Numbered from the stretch's first letter, positions 13,001 through 26,058 are shown. The stretch: 64,000 bases of DNA from Neurospora tetraspora (GCF_033439725.1 NW_026944388.1:2976001-3040000); one strand, 5' to 3'. A program made the numbers and translations. Notes: generated from the sequence alone by a model not told the origin.

Positions 13001-14696
13001 ATGGTATGGATGACTTTTTTTTCCAATGGCCCCATGCCCCTGTCCATATCCATCATCTCTCTCTCCGTCTCTGCCCATGTCGAACCCGTCCCCGATGAGT
13101 CCCTCTCTCTCCCGTCCAATGTGGACATGGGGAGCAGGCTCGGACAAGACCAAGCCCTCGTCCTCTGCCGCAAAGCACCACCACTCAAGTACTCGACAGC
13201 CCTTTCTCGTAGAGACAGAGTGGGCTTCAGGTAGATGTGGTTTAGCACTGGAACTCTAGCAACCAACTGAACACTGACCCCATCAACGTTGCTAGTTCTC
13301 GGCTTCCTTCTACCTTTCTGCAATTTATCCCTCTTTGTTTGGTGGCCAGTGGTTTGCTGCTCGGCTCCTACGCTATCCGTAGCTCATGATTTCTGAGATT
13401 ATATTTCTCCATATTCTCAATATCCTCAACGTCCTCAACATCCTTACTCGAGCCATCGACACTGGAGAGATCCGTCCAGATCCATACGCTATCTAACCCA
13501 CCCCCCTAACTCTCGTCGTCAAGCTCACACGGTACGATACACACCCCCCCCCCCCCCCCCCCCCCCGAATTTCTCTTAGCTTCTTTTCTTGCTACCTGGT
13601 AGGTCCCCATCCCTTCCCCCCGTGGTGCCCCCAATCCACTCATCCGCACCCCTGCTCGAGTATACACAAACATCCTTCGCCTACATAACTAGTAGATGTA
13701 GCCCCAGGTTGCCCTCCACCACCCACATGCCTGTCTGCTGTGCGTCTGGTTTCTCCGACTTACCCTATCTCAACCCAGCCCAGTCCTCTTCCAGAGTCCC
13801 GATTGCTTAGGCGGACGTAGCTGCGTCTGTCTTGCAGCCGACCTCTCTCCCTACTGGCACGGCTCCCCTTGTTTGCTGCCCACGGCTGCTGTCGATGCAA
13901 CTGCTGCTGCTGTTGCCCGCTCTGGATACCACGGATCCCTCCATAGAGAGCCCTTCTGCCGACCCGAACTTGGACCTCGATTCCCATCCATCCACCCATC
14001 CATCCATCCAGTCATCCAGTCCTCTAGCTAAAGCAAGCACCGGGCGCCCTTAGCACTCGACCTCCACAAATAGGGCAGTTTACGCCGCCCAAAGAAGCAA
14101 CTGATCCGCCTTTTGTCTCATCGGCTACCGGACGGTCACGTTGCTTTGCCCGCTACGGCACTGTCTCGCGGCAGGAATCTGGAGAGAGCTTACACAGTAC
14201 ATACCTCGACTGCTTGTCCTAGCCTCCAGCTATCTTTTGGATACCATCCAGCCGACTCTGCCGACTACGCTACGCTCATTCATTAACCTGACAAGAGGCG
14301 CTGCTGCTCGCCTCCTTTTTCGTCCAGCCAGCCCACTTCAAGACCTGACCGGTGCGGTTGACCTACTCAACCGCCACCTCGACGGTCCTATACCCGGTTA
14401 TCCTACCCCAAATCGCTTCTGCAGCCCCGGCACAATAGCACCGCTCAGGCGTTCTCAGGGCTTGCGACCCCCTCCCCGGCCAGCCCATTACCGACCCCGT
14501 TCCGAAAACCATTGGCTCGCCATTTTATGCACCGCGACTCCTAGACGTCCCGACCAGCTCCTCCATATTGACGGACCACTTTCTACTCCTGCTAGAAAGA
14601 GAGTATACTTGGCCCCTCCAACCGAGTGGCTCGTCTTAAAACCGATCTCAACACCCACCAACGATATTGCTTCGGCTCATCACGTCCATCGCCAGC
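7056..14696. other. 7.6 kb gene-free stretch, becoming a pyrimidine-rich leader
   Basis: No convincing protein is encoded on either strand: the many open frames overlap each other, lack protein-like composition and have no splice-linked domains. From about 12.3 kb the plus strand becomes rich in C and T, with ct-, tcc- and cat-type runs, ending at the start codon at 14697. That composition is typical of promoters and long 5' leaders in Sordariomycetes. A pure C tract lies at 13544-13566. I see no tRNA or other structured RNA. Confidence 0.5.
13544..13566 (+). repeat. poly-C tract, 23 bp
   Basis: An uninterrupted run of 23 C (preceded by acaca, followed by gaattt) in the leader region about 1.1 kb upstream of the CENP-B-type gene. 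Runs this long are unstable and their length is often misread. Confidence 0.95.
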
Positions 14697-16497
14697 ATGC
14701 ACGATCAAATCATTGGCACGATAGGCATGGACCAAGGAAGTCACATCGCTCATGACAACAACACATATGGAAACAACAATTGGGTAGATATGAACTCATT
14801 CCACCACCAGACCACCATGCCGGACTACGGCGGCAGCTACGGTGGTTATATGCCACCGATCTCTCATGGGCTGCCCTCCGAATCACTAGGCAGGATGCCT
14901 CCTCCCCCGCCTCCTCAACATCATGTGCCTCAACCTCATCAACATTCTCACCCCCCTCTTCCAATGTTGATGATGCCCCAAACGACGACGACTTGGCCGA
15001 GCATGTTGACGAATCCAACCTACGGTTCACACCCTTTCCCGCCCGTCGCCATCCCCCCGGTAACAATGCCGCTCAAGAACTCCAAACTGCCGGCTATCCA
15101 GACAACATCACAGCCCAGAAAAACACTCACCGACGAGGACCGTCGGCGTATGTGCCAGTACGCTATGGATCATCCGACGGCCAAGCAAACGGATATCGGA
15201 GCCCAGTTCGGTGTTGAGAGAAGGTAGGTCATGATCTGTGGGAGTTTGTGTTGGTTGTGGGACCTAGTTAAGCTGACAACCTTTTATTAGCACCGTGTCC
15301 AAGGTGCTACGCCACAGGGATAAGTATCTGAATCTTGAGGACCGAAGCAGTTCTCCGATTAAGCGTAACAAAGTCAAGGGCGCGGATGTCGAAAAGGCTC
15401 TGGCCAACTTCTTCCGAAAGTCTCAGGACCAAGGCGTTCCAGTAACTGCCGAACTGATCAAAGAGAAGGCGCGCTTGTTTGCAAGTACCATGGGTGTCAC
15501 GGGAGATGATTTTCTCAAGTCAGGAAGCACAGCATGGCTGGACAAGTTCATGCTCAAACACAACATTGGGCCGAATAGGCTACTTCGTCGTGCCTCCGAA
15601 GCCAACATCAGTAGCAGCATGCGAGGATCGCCCTCTTTGAGCACATCACAACCGTCAAGCGCCATTTCCCCTCTATCCCCCTCGGGACACACATCTCCAT
15701 CTATACTATCGGCAAATAGAAGTGAAGGGGAGAAGGATAACATGGCGAGCTACATGGATTATTCGACTGAAAACAGCTATAAGCACTCGGGCTCACAGAG
15801 CGCAACCTCGTTACATAGCGCATTTACTGACGCGGGAACTTCGACGTTCTCTGGGAGCACCCTTAGCCCAACAGCATCGTTCAGTTTTTCGCCTGATCCT
15901 AATGCCGGAGCATTTCTTACAGCAGATCAAGCCAGGCAGCTCCCGCCGGGAAGCGGTGTCGGGTCCAACTTCCAAAGACCAAGAAGCCAGACATTCCCGA
16001 CCTTGGATCTCGAATACCTGAATCAACAAGAATCAGGAGACCCGTTGACGCCAAAGTATCATGTGTCATCCACGGGACCTTCTTCGGCCCTTGAGTCGCC
16101 TGCCAATGAAGTAGGCGCCTCGCACTTTGGCATGGATCACATAATCACCTCACCACGACTCCGTCACAGTAGCAGCAGTGGAAGTCTCGCTGGACGGTCG
16201 ATTGCTACACCGCTCAGCGCAAACCCTACGTCTCCCATTTCTCCTACTCAGGAGGATGCAAGAAGGGCCGCGGACACCCTACTCTCATTCATGCAGCATT
16301 CAGGTGGATTTGTGGACCACGATGAATACATGACGGTCGTTAAACTCACCGAGAAACTGCGGCTTCACCAGGCACAACTTGCCAAGAACACAGCAGTAGG
16401 AATGGGCGGACTTTCTCGGATACCAGAGGGCGATAGTGAGATGCAGAACGCTGCACCAGCTTCGATACCCAAAGTGGAACAGGCCATGGGGACGTAA
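14697..16497 (+). CDS. CENP-B/Tc5-type HTH DNA-binding protein
   Basis: Two exons, 14697-15223 and 15291-16497; the 67-bp intron has GTAGGT and TTATTAG borders. They encode 577 residues. Residues about 141-190 form an HTH of the CENP-B N-terminal/Psq type (TDIGAQFGVERSTVSKVLR spans the splice junction). Residues about 205-275 form the second, CENP-B/Tc5-transposase-type DNA-binding domain (KALANFFRKSQDQG ... STAWLDKFMLKHNI). The N-terminus is rich in His, Pro and Met; the C-terminal half is Ser/Thr/Pro-rich and probably disordered. There is no DDE transposase domain, so this is a domesticated DNA-binding protein, likely a nuclear transcription or chromatin factor. The start chosen is the first ATG in frame. 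Upstream lies a very long leader with competing uORFs, which suggests translational control. The exact orthologue is not recognised. Confidence 0.85.
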
Positions 16498-18147
16498 AGT
16501 TGGATTGGATGTTCAGAGATACCCTACGCCGTCTCAAAACTGCCCGCGCCTCAAAGCTCTGTATCCTCAGAAGAATTGCCGAACAAGCTACAGACAGACC
16601 GCTTTCGATGCCACCCATTACCGGGGCATGAATCGAAAGGAATACCTGGAAACTATGGAGTCTGACTCGGCTTTTGTTTTATCAAGGAGACGACCGGTTC
16701 AAAACTGGCCTTTTTATGTTCGCCTGCACATTCCGTACTTCTCTTCTTCTACAAAGATCTTTTTATACCCCCTTTTTCTGTTGTCGTTTTGATCGACGGA
16801 GTTGTCAATATACCTCGCACGCTGCGATAAGAACCTACGCTCACGCGAATAAGGAGTCAAAAATCCTCTTCCCAGCTGTTCGGCTGCCATTTCCCTTCGA
16901 TTTATTGCTTTCTGGCGTTATCGTCCCATTTTTCGCGCCTTCGAAGATCAGGCCTCCAGTCTCATCCATGGCTCTGTTTGGTCTGTCTTGTCTTGTTTGA
17001 CCGCGGGCCTTTCTATTTGGAAGCATCTTCCAGAGAAACCACGCCGTCGCCTGCAACCTTTCCCATGCATCTACTGGTTTACCATGTTTCATCATCATGT
17101 TCACTATATCAATCTTTGTCCGCAACTCTTCTATGTAAAATTGTTGGGTTTCTTGTTTTGGGTAACACCATGCCGCATTTCATGTTTGATCGTCTCTAGC
17201 TGGACCCTCTTACCGAGTTGTCACATTTTCGTCATATGTATTTTTCTTGACTACCAACGTCCCTCTTCCTTCGAGTGCGAAAAGCTCTTTTTTTGGGAGG
17301 AGCCAGCAAATGGTTCCCTTCAGCTGTCCTGGTAATAAGGATGGTCGTGAGGACCTTGGGTTGGAGGAAAAAAAGGCGATTTTGGCGACTAGCAACGGTA
17401 TCGATTCAGTATGGACGGAGTGAAACTGGGCAGACGCGAAAAGAAAGAAAAATGTAGGCACTGCTTTTTGCAAGCCTTTTCAGGAGGTGTACAGTGTTGT
17501 ATAGGGCGTGTCATCTGTACTTCTTTGCTATTTTTTACACCTACCTTTTGCTTTTGAAAATCGGGGAAAGCCGGGAAGCTTTAAGTCCGGGTTGTGTGCG
17601 AAAAGCTTTGGGATCTCTATAGCTCTGTTAAGTGGGAAGAACTTCAGTTTCTTGGTTCATATGTTTTTTTTGTCCACCTTCCCCTCTTTTGCTTTCGGCA
17701 TCTTTCAAGGACTTGTTTTATATTTCCCCTACTTATATTTACCCGAACCAGCGTGGAAGTTCCGTGAAGGACAAACCAAAAGACGGAGGGAGGGATCAGG
17801 CAGAGGGAGGAACGGAAGGAAAGCTGGACGTAGGAATAGGACAGAAAACGGATAAAATGGGGGCTTTCCGATGAAGAAGCACCATCCATAGCCACCGTCA
17901 GCATACCATATTGGTATATAACACTCCCACATCGCAATTGCATCGCTCTTTCTCAAGCAAACTAACATGTTTTCTTGCTGTTGACATTGTGAACACCCAT
18001 GGACTCCCCCAAAAAAACCTAGACTGCTAATGTTACTAATACACAAACCAAAACCGCCAAATTCGTAACACCCATACAGACAGACAGACATAACACTCGT
18101 AAAAACAACGACCAAGCCCTATTCAGTACTCTTATTCGACCCCCCAT
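16498..18147. other. convergent intergenic region (two 3' UTRs)
   Basis: Lies between the stop codons of the CENP-B-type gene (+) and the PXA gene (-). T-rich runs and scattered short ORFs only. I see no gene, RNA or repeat. Confidence 0.6.
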
Positions 18148-21100
18148 TCAAGCAAGCCTCTCCTCCCAAAGCTCGCTAACCTTCTTTTCCGCCAACTCAG
18201 GCATCAACCGCACCAGGATCAACTCCAGCATGGAATAAATCAGATGCTTGTTCAGATACGCATCGCTAAACACATCCAGAATCCCTTGCTCGATTTCCGT
18301 CAAAATCGTCTCTTCGTCTTCGTTTTGGTCTTCGTCAACTTCGTCAATTTCGGTTTCATCAACGTGAGCTTGACCGCCTGCGGCAGAAGCGGCGGCGTGA
18401 TCATCACCCGCCCCTGCATCTGCATCCGCAACATCCGCGTCTAGCTCTTGCTGACGATGGGCTTCATCAACATGAGCGTGTTGGTCCTCCACCCTCTTGG
18501 CTAGTTTGGTTTTGGTAGCCGATGCTGCTGCGCGGATGGCGGCATCGTTAGTGCTACCACCACCACCATTACCACCATTACCACCATTACCAACAGCAGA
18601 CTTTTGTGAGCCACCAGTAGCAGTAAGAGAAAGCTTGCTACTGCTCCGACTATTGCCCATACTAGAGCTGCTGCTGCCTGAACGGGGATCGGAACTGGTG
18701 GTGGTGGTTGCTGCTATTCCCGCCGATGCTGTTGCTGTTACCGAGGGTGATGCTGACCCCCTACGGCCAGACCCAGGCCCAAATCCAGGGGCAGGGGCAA
18801 CAGACAGCAAGGAAGAAAGTGATCCAGACGACCCTGACCCCTGTTGATGAGCTGGGACTGGGCCGCCAGTAGTACTAGCAGCAGCAGAACCAGGAACCAC
18901 CGCCTGCTGGCCCTGATCTAGGCCGCTTTTCTTCGGTCCGCTCCCGCTCCGCATCTGTTCCATTTGTGTCTGACCTCCCTGCACCTGCACCTGCACCTGC
19001 TTCTGTGATGAGTTTTGAGGAGCAGCAGGCTGGACAGTGGCAGAACCGGCATTGCTTGCCCCCCTACTGGTCGTAGAACGAGAGGCACCGGCTAGTGCTA
19101 CTCCCCTTTTGGCATCCTCTTCACCTACTACCATAGACGCGTTAGTAGTACCGGTACTAACATTGGCAACTGGCCTGGTGGTCTTTAGGCCCGCGGCCCT
19201 GGCCTTGGAACTGGAATTGCCGCCAAACCCGCTACGGCCACCGAAATAAACGGACCCAACGAGCTTTGCCATGAATCCAGGCGAAATTAGCGCCCAAAGA
19301 TCCTTAGCACACCTGCGCCTTAGCGCAAGCAGCTCGTCTTCGGACAAGGGTGCCGTCAGGCTCGAGGTCCCTGGCAGATTATTGGGGAAGAGTGCGCCTC
19401 GCACACTGCGGAGAAGTGGGGGTAGACCTGATGGGTCCAGGATGTACTTGTGGACTGCGTAAGATAGGAGCCTATGTCAAGTCGTTTTGGTAAGTAAAAC
19501 TGCCTTCTGCTAGTTATTGGCCGGTCTGGTTTTCTTTGCCTGAACGGGACATGTGCATTTTTGCGCTTCTTTGCTTCTTTCCGGTGCAAAGTGTGTGTAA
19601 CACTCGGAAGATATCTCGCTTCTATGCTCTGGGGGACTTTGAAGGGGAAAAGGGGTGTGTAATGGAGGTATGGTGTTTCATTACGTGGGGAAACAGGACA
19701 CTCGAGAACGAGAACTGAGTGGGAGCAATACGACGGTGTGTATGGTGCGCGCAAACCGGTGTTTGTGTCCCTTTGAGTGTGTCTATGCGTGTGCAGCGTT
19801 TGATTGAAGGATAACGGGCTCCGACATTTCTAACGGTGAGAGTAACTGCCAGTATCCCATGGAGAGCATCTTCGTTGTAAAGAACGATGTCTCACAGCAT
19901 GAGTATGGACAGTGTAATTCATGGTATGGGGGGGAAAGAAGTCGAAGGCCCCAGATGCTGATGAACCGGGGCAGCTCGTATCAACAAACAACCATGACAC
20001 CGCCGTGAAGGCCCGAGTTACTGAACTGGGAAACGACCACAACACCATGTTCGTGAGCTCAACCCCAGGTACTAACATGATCCGCTGGTCCTAGCCATGG
20101 ATGGAAGCGCGAGGGCGAGCTCCTCACTTCCATTGTGAGTGCGGGGAACCAGGAAGACCAAGCTCGGTGGGGAGATGCTGACATCGGCGACGAGGTCCAT
20201 CGGCCATGGGTCGTGAAGAGGGCACTTGCACAAGAACCCTGCTCTTTACCAATTTCCTCCCGAGATCCATGGAAACTGGACCACCGCACAGTGCAAGAGA
20301 CAGGGTCCCAGTTTGGGGTGAACGGTAGGCTTGTGAGCGCGAGGGGGGGTGTCGAGAAGCAAGCTCTCCGTGCCAAAGCATCGTGGTGCCCAGGGTGTCG
20401 CAAAAAGCGCTCAGGCGCGATACACCTTGCGCAATATCGCAGATATCTGATCAGCAGATCCTCCATCGTGGATTTTGAGTCGCAGATTGCGCGCCAATCG
20501 AGCAGTCCAGAAGAAGGATGGATTGGCAGTAACATGCCGAGACGAAATGACTAGTCATTAGGACGGCTGCTCTTTGAATTGGACCAAGACACCCAAGACT
20601 TCGAGGCCGGGGACAAAGACGAGGCCATCCAGAAAAGGACAAGTTCCATCTGAGTATCGCAGCGTATGGTAGAATGTCGCTGTATGATGCGCCTGGCGAC
20701 GAACACGGCAAACGGTGGGGTGTGTGGTAAGGGGCGGAATTCTGGCGGAAAGCGACCTCGGTGCCGGTTGCTTCTGGTGGTCTGTCTCATGGATCTGGAT
20801 GATGAGGATGGGTCGAGGAGGGGTGTCGGATCCTTGTCAATAATCCCGTCCGGCGCGTAAACAAGGCTCGTCGATGGTCCGTCTAGTAAGCCCCGCGAAG
20901 CCCATGGTGCAATGGGACATGGCCAGGGCCACATAGCGCCCTGATTGGCTGGCTGCAGTTGGACGTTCCGAATGCAGGCATTGTGGGATTGGAACACTTG
21001 GGGTCTGGCGGTCGCCGATTCGGCCGCAGGACCTTTTGGGGGTGTGTTCCACAACACCCGCCTTTATCCAAAACCCTTTCAACAGCTTGGCATTGGTAGA

Positions 21101-22799
21101 TGTATCGCGCCCGCTGACCTCGTCTCTGCGGCCCAAGCTCCAGCACTCGGTCGATATGCCTTGGTAGGCCGCTCCTCCCAGATCTCGTGATGGTTGCCAG
21201 TCTCTTGCGTGCACTTGCACCAGTCTCGATATGGGTGGGTACGCCTCCAGATCCAGTGACTTGAGAATCATGCGGTGCGACAGTTGAGCGTGCAGAGGGG
21301 AGTAGGAAAGTGAGGGAAAATGGCAAGGAAAGAGGCTGACCTACCTGTCAATGCTCCCATCAACACCACCCAGCCTTCCTGGGCTTCTCATCATGATCCA
21401 CTGCAACATGGACACTGTGCCGCTGAGCCACGCCATCCGGCCGTCCATCTCGATCAAGTTCGATATTGCTGACCAGCATCTGAATGCCAAAACGGGTGTC
21501 TTGAAGCGTTCTGGCTCCACATCGGACGAACCGGCATGCTTTTCGAGATCCAGTTGAGTCGTATGGTGAGCCGCCACTTTCTCGTATGCTGTCGCGCTGC
21601 GAGACAAACGAGGTGGCAAGGAGTGGGAAGTGGTCAAGATAGTGATAGCCATCCTCACAAACGATATCGAGAGAAAGATCCAGTGAATGAAGGTCCAGAA
21701 CAGTGCCTGGATCGACTGGATCGAGGACGAACTGCGAGCTTGTACCGGTACTTTGCTCTTCCTTGGGGGCAGAGGCTCATTTTCGACAGATGTGCGCCGT
21801 GTAATAACGTTGGACGCTATTGAGAAACATTCCCAGATGAACCAAGGCTCTGACAGCTTGTTGGCTAGAATATTTCCGATTATCAGCTCCGACAATATCT
21901 GGCCAACCAGGGCCACGAGACAGTTGTTCTGGAGATCCTCAGTGGGCAAGAGCACGGCAAGCACAGCATGAACCAGCAGCTGACGATAGGCCGCCTCATT
22001 TTCGGCTTGCTCAGCTATGCTCTCCGGGCTTCCTGAGCACGGGACGGGAGACAGAGCGGGCAGGGGGCACAGAGCGTGATAGATCTCTCGCGCATCCGTC
22101 TGGAGGGGAGACTGCGTGATGGGATTGTGAGCTGCTCGATAGGCTACATAGTCGGACAGAACATGTTAGCGTCGAACCCGAAATTGGTTGGTGGAGCTAC
22201 AACAGACCAGTGACATGCCTGTCGAGAAGATCGGGCAGCTCGTCTAGGAGCAAGCTCTCGAGGTCGACATTGCGAAGGCGCTGCTCAAGCGCTCGGGTGA
22301 CATGGGCAATAAGCTGGACGATCTCGGCGACAAACGAGTCGTCGGGGGTGATCTTGTTGTACCAGTTCTGGACATATTCCCGGAGGATGATGGCAATCAG
22401 TGCGTACAGCTGCAGGTCGACATCGTTTCGACTGGTCAGAGGCGGTAGCACATCCTCGATCGATATCGGCGGCGTGGTCTTGCCCTTGTCCTGGTGTTGA
22501 GGACACAAGATGCGCCGGATCAGATAGACGGTGGCCTTGTCGGAGAGGGGGTCTGTCCGATGCGAGTTGGACTGGGGCGACGGCGATCCCCGTTTGGTCC
22601 GTGACCTGGTACTGGCCTTCAAGTTGTTGTTTGTCGACGACGATGGTTCTGAGCTTGCCTTGGGAGTTCTTGGTCGTGGGGTTGAGAGACGAGTGGGAGC
22701 GGGGCCCTGACTCTGTGCAGTGACAGTGACAGCAGGGGACGCAGAGGGCGCAGAGGGAGTGGGAGCAGCAGCAGCAGCAGCAGTCGAGGCAGTTGTCAT
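18148..22799 (-). CDS. PXA-domain protein (Mug122-like)
   Basis: Three exons on the minus strand: 22799-22208, 22143-21345 and 19471-18148, giving 904 residues. The N-terminus (about 1-80) is Ala/Ser/Pro-rich. A PXA (PX-associated) domain follows, beginning near DPLSDKATVYLIRRILCPQ and including LQLYALIAIILREYVQNWY, AAHNPITQSPLQ and LVGQILSELIIGNILANKLS. A hydrophobic stretch (ALFWTFIHWIFLSISF) could be membrane-associated. Exon 3 opens with a family-typical segment (LPPLLRSVRGALFPNNLPG), then a long low-complexity Ser/Gly/Thr region, and ends with the conserved tail EILDVFSDAYLNKHLIYSML-like block and LMPELAEKKVSELWEERL. There is no PX lipid-binding domain. Family knowledge: PXA proteins associate with endomembranes and lipids; the specific role is not established. 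Unusual: the second intron is 1.87 kb. The exon 2-3 junction is supported because an AGG Arg codon is completed and conserved protein sequence continues. Confidence 0.85.
19472..21344 (-). other. unusually large intron (1.87 kb) in the PXA gene
   Basis: Donor GTAGGT at 21344, acceptor ATAG ending at 19472. It is about 30 times longer than the 64-bp first intron. Open frames inside it are overlapping and not protein-like. Close to the donor (about 21290-21230, minus strand) is a short segment that reads like a decayed copy of the start of exon 3. See findings. Confidence 0.65.
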
Positions 22800-23840
22800 G
22801 ACGGGCCAACTAGCGGTGTCCAAACATTGTGCCCCGCGCGCACCCCTTCATATCATAGCGCCGTCCACCCTTTATGACAATTCAGAGCCTGGCAGCCCTT
22901 TGAAGCGCAAGAAGCGGAAGAGAAGAGAAAATCGTCGAGGTGTGATCGCGTGTTGCGCGGTGCAGTGGTTGGTGAACAGGTGGTGCTGGTGCATGGCATG
23001 TTGATAGTGAGTGGTCCGGTCTTGGTTCAGCCTCCCGTCCCGCACCTGTGGTGGAGGGCGAGCAGTGGCCCATGCGATAAGGAAGCACCTGCCGCTTATC
23101 AGATGCCATTCGTCCAAAACGGGTAGGCGGTGAGGTCGGCCAAGCCAAACATGGTCCTTGCCGTAGCAACCGATGACCCTTGAATTCGACCTTGGTCGAG
23201 CTTCCCCTGAATGAATGTCAACAAAGCACGGTAACCTACGCAGCTAAAGCGGAACCATCTCGACCGCATCAAAATTCCCCAAATCCGAGTCACCTCAGGT
23301 GCGGTTTGTCTTCCAGTACAACTTTCGTTTCTGATCAAGGATCCATACTGCTTGCAGGTTGAGAACCTCAACACCTGAAGCGTGTTATCGTTGCACTTCG
23401 CTTGACCGATGTTGGCCGGAGTGTACTGAACGGCTGGGCGAGACGGACGAAACGGACGGGAAACTCCTTCAAAAAGAGACTGACTGTCGTCGATGAGGCT
23501 CAAGCTGTCATCACCCTTGCCACAGCAGACTGCCGTGACACAAGGCACTTGCTGCATGCGGCCCGAGCCTGACCGTTGCAGATCAGTGCCTAGGCCCACA
23601 ACCACGAGACTGTCTGTTCAACAGTTGAACACACATCTTGGATCCGACACCCGTAACATTTCAATCCGTGTCGTTGCTAAGGGAAATGGTACCAGAAATT
23701 CCTAAAGTGTAACATGCCGATGTGGCCGTGACAATGCGTTTGTTCGATATCCCTATTATACAGTATGGGTCCCTAATAGCCCGGTTCCTAACACCCACTA
23801 CATCTTACAGGGTGCAACGACCAGCATGCACATGGCTCAC
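22800..23840 (-). promoter_or_regulatory. intergenic region upstream of the PXA gene
   Basis: Region between the PXA start codon (22799) and the mss51 stop codon (23841), both on the minus strand. It should contain the mss51 3' UTR and the PXA promoter. No specific box or structured RNA is recognised. Confidence 0.5.
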
Positions 23841-25492
23841 TTATACAGCAATGACGTTGTCCTTGACGGTCGCCTCGTATCTGAAAAACACTGTTAGCAG
23901 TCGAACTTGACCTCCTCCATGGGGGGAAAATATAAAGAGAGCACTAACCTCTTGCCGCGGAAAGCCCACACACCCCAGTTACCGGCACTGATGTCCTGAG
24001 GGTCAAGATCGTTCAGATCCCACCGGAGACTGCGGAAGGTGTTCTCGCCAGGCTCCATAAGAATGTCGAATTCACCCTTGGCCTTCTTGTTGACCCACTC
24101 GACATCACGCTCCATGTCAGCCTGCGTGTAGCCCGTAGCAATGATAGGAGCCTTGGTCTCGAGAAGCATAGGCAGCGTTTCCTCCCACTCGTGGGAGCTC
24201 GCCGGGTGACCCAAACCAGGGTGGAAGAGGACGAAGCAGTCGAAGTAAGGATCGTGAGGGGCGAAATAGCCCGTCTTGTGGATGGTATGGTAATAGTCCA
24301 CAATGGTGCTGATCTTCATGGTAGGCCACACGCGGTCCTCCACAACCGCACCGTAGGGGTTCTCGGGAGTACGAGGCGGGAGGGGAAACTCATCATCGCG
24401 GTTCATCATGCTCTCCGGTCCGATGAAGATCAGATGGAATCTCGACAGGGGGAAGAGATGGGCCAGCTGCACCCACGCATCTCTGGGCAGCGACGACTCA
24501 GCACGAGCACCAAGAATAAAGAGGCGCACGGGGGGGGCCTCTGGCCGGAGACCCTTGATGGATTCGTTGCCTCCACTCTTGGGGGGATGCAGGGTATAGC
24601 GAAGAGCCGTCAAACTCTTCAAGCCCTCCACGGTGAGGCGATTCCGGATGTCGTACGGGCTCAGCTCGTGAAGAACGCTGCCGATCGTGAGAGGATAGGT
24701 CAATAACCTAGTCGCTTGTCTCATGCACCGGTCATCGTTGACAGCTTCAAACTGACGGGTATACATAAAGGTGTCCCAGTTGGTCATGTTGACCATGGCA
24801 TCATCCATTTGCGGACCGGCGTAGTTGAACTCGTAGAAGTGGCGGCCAGAATGGAGGTCGTGGTCGTCTTCGTTGATCTGTCGCAGAGTGTCGCAAATCT
24901 TAAGATGATTCTCGTAGTCGTCCATCCAATGCTGCTCGCTGCAATATACCGGGATGCCGCAGTCGGGGCACTCGAAATCGACATGCTTCGGGGGCTGGGA
25001 GCCAGACTCGGTATCGACTTGGTGGGTGGTCTCGGAGAACTGCCCTGGGCGATGGCTGTGGTGAGGGCAGCTGGAGTGCTGCCTTATGAAGGCTGCGCGC
25101 TGGCGAATCTTGGGAATGGGCGAGTTGGTGAAGGAGTGGAAGAGGTTGTCCTGCTCGAGGATTGGCTTCGAGGGGATGCCACTACCGGCCACATCCTCGT
25201 TGACGGCAAACGATGTCGAACTGCTGGCCTTGGATCTGGACTGGGCAACGACAGAAGGAAGCTTGCTGGTGATCGAAGTCTGGGTCGGGCGCGAGACAGT
25301 TCTGGTGATGCCACCGGCTTGCCTCGAGCACGAGGAAGAGCTTTGTGCCCCGCGGATGGAGCTGACGGAGCGTTGCTGGGCTGACTGCAAAAAAGCAGCG
25401 CTTTGCCTGCTCTGTCTAGCTGTGAAGGACGAACATTGCGAGCAGAGCTTGGACAGCGCCGGGCGCACCGCGCGGTCCGCTGGGAGGGCCAT
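23841..25492 (-). CDS. mss51: Mss51-like mitochondrial protein (MYND-type zinc finger)
   Basis: Exons 25492-23949 and 23880-23841, 527 residues; the last exon adds only 13 complete codons plus the stop. The basic, Ser/Arg-rich N-terminus looks like a mitochondrial targeting sequence. The zinc finger lies at about 142-200, with CPDCG (C175, C178), C184, H196 and C200, plus C142 and His nearby. The remainder matches the conserved Mss51 C-terminal domain (for example HFYEFNYAGPQ, LTYPLTIGSVLHELSPY, FVLFHPGLGHPA, GVWAFRGKR). In yeast Mss51 is the translational activator and assembly chaperone of Cox1 in mitochondria; conservation of that role here is inferred. The unspliced frame would run on into unrelated sequence, whereas the spliced C-terminus (YEATVKD-type) is family-like, which supports the last intron. 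Confidence 0.9.
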
Positions 25493-26058
25493 TGGGAGAG
25501 AAAAAAGGTCGGATGATGTTCGATCGGGAATCTGGATCGCCAGGACTCGATGCGACTTTCCAATTGGATTCGACTTTTTGGCAGCTCCTAGCAGTCCGGG
25601 GTCCCGGGGTCCCCAATTCCACTTGCTCTCGTCCGTTCAATTGACCCACTTGAGCTTGTTTCACCAGCCACAATTGTCCCTAAAGCTCTGACGTTATGCG
25701 GGTCAGAGAGCTACGAGCGAGCCACAGTCGCGGAGCCCGGGCCAGGGGGGAAGGTGGCGTCTACAAAGTGGACGTACCGCTGCAACCTGAGTGACTGCAC
25801 CAATTGGCCAGCTCCATCCAAAGTCGATGGCGACCGACTCCATCTAGCCAGAACCTACGAAGAACCGTGTTTTAATTTTTGCCGAGTTACAAGTCGCTTC
25901 AACTACAACAATATTTCGACGATCTAGCTGACTTTCGCGCATTGGTCTTCTCAGCATAACGACGGCAGCATCAAAGGAGCGCAACCGAGTCCTACCCACT
26001 TGCAAAACCGACCTCGAGAAAGCAGAGCCGCGCCGGCTTTCTGCGCCCAGTTGCAGCC
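25493..26058. promoter_or_regulatory. divergent promoter region of mss51 and rse1
   Basis: 566 bp separate the two start codons, which point away from each other, so the promoters of both housekeeping genes must lie here. Several CCAAT-like words are visible (for example around 25560 and 25798-25806). No TATA box is obvious. Confidence 0.6.

Noticed and set aside
14141-14755. 204-codon plus-strand ORF overlapping the CENP-B-type start
   Set aside because: Pyrimidine-rich leader translated in another frame; no domain and no ATG-based conservation. Could act as a uORF but not as a gene.
20059-21326. several minus-strand ORFs (up to 168 codons) in the PXA intron
   Set aside because: Mutually overlapping frames without domains. 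The exon 2 to exon 3 junction already restores conserved family sequence.
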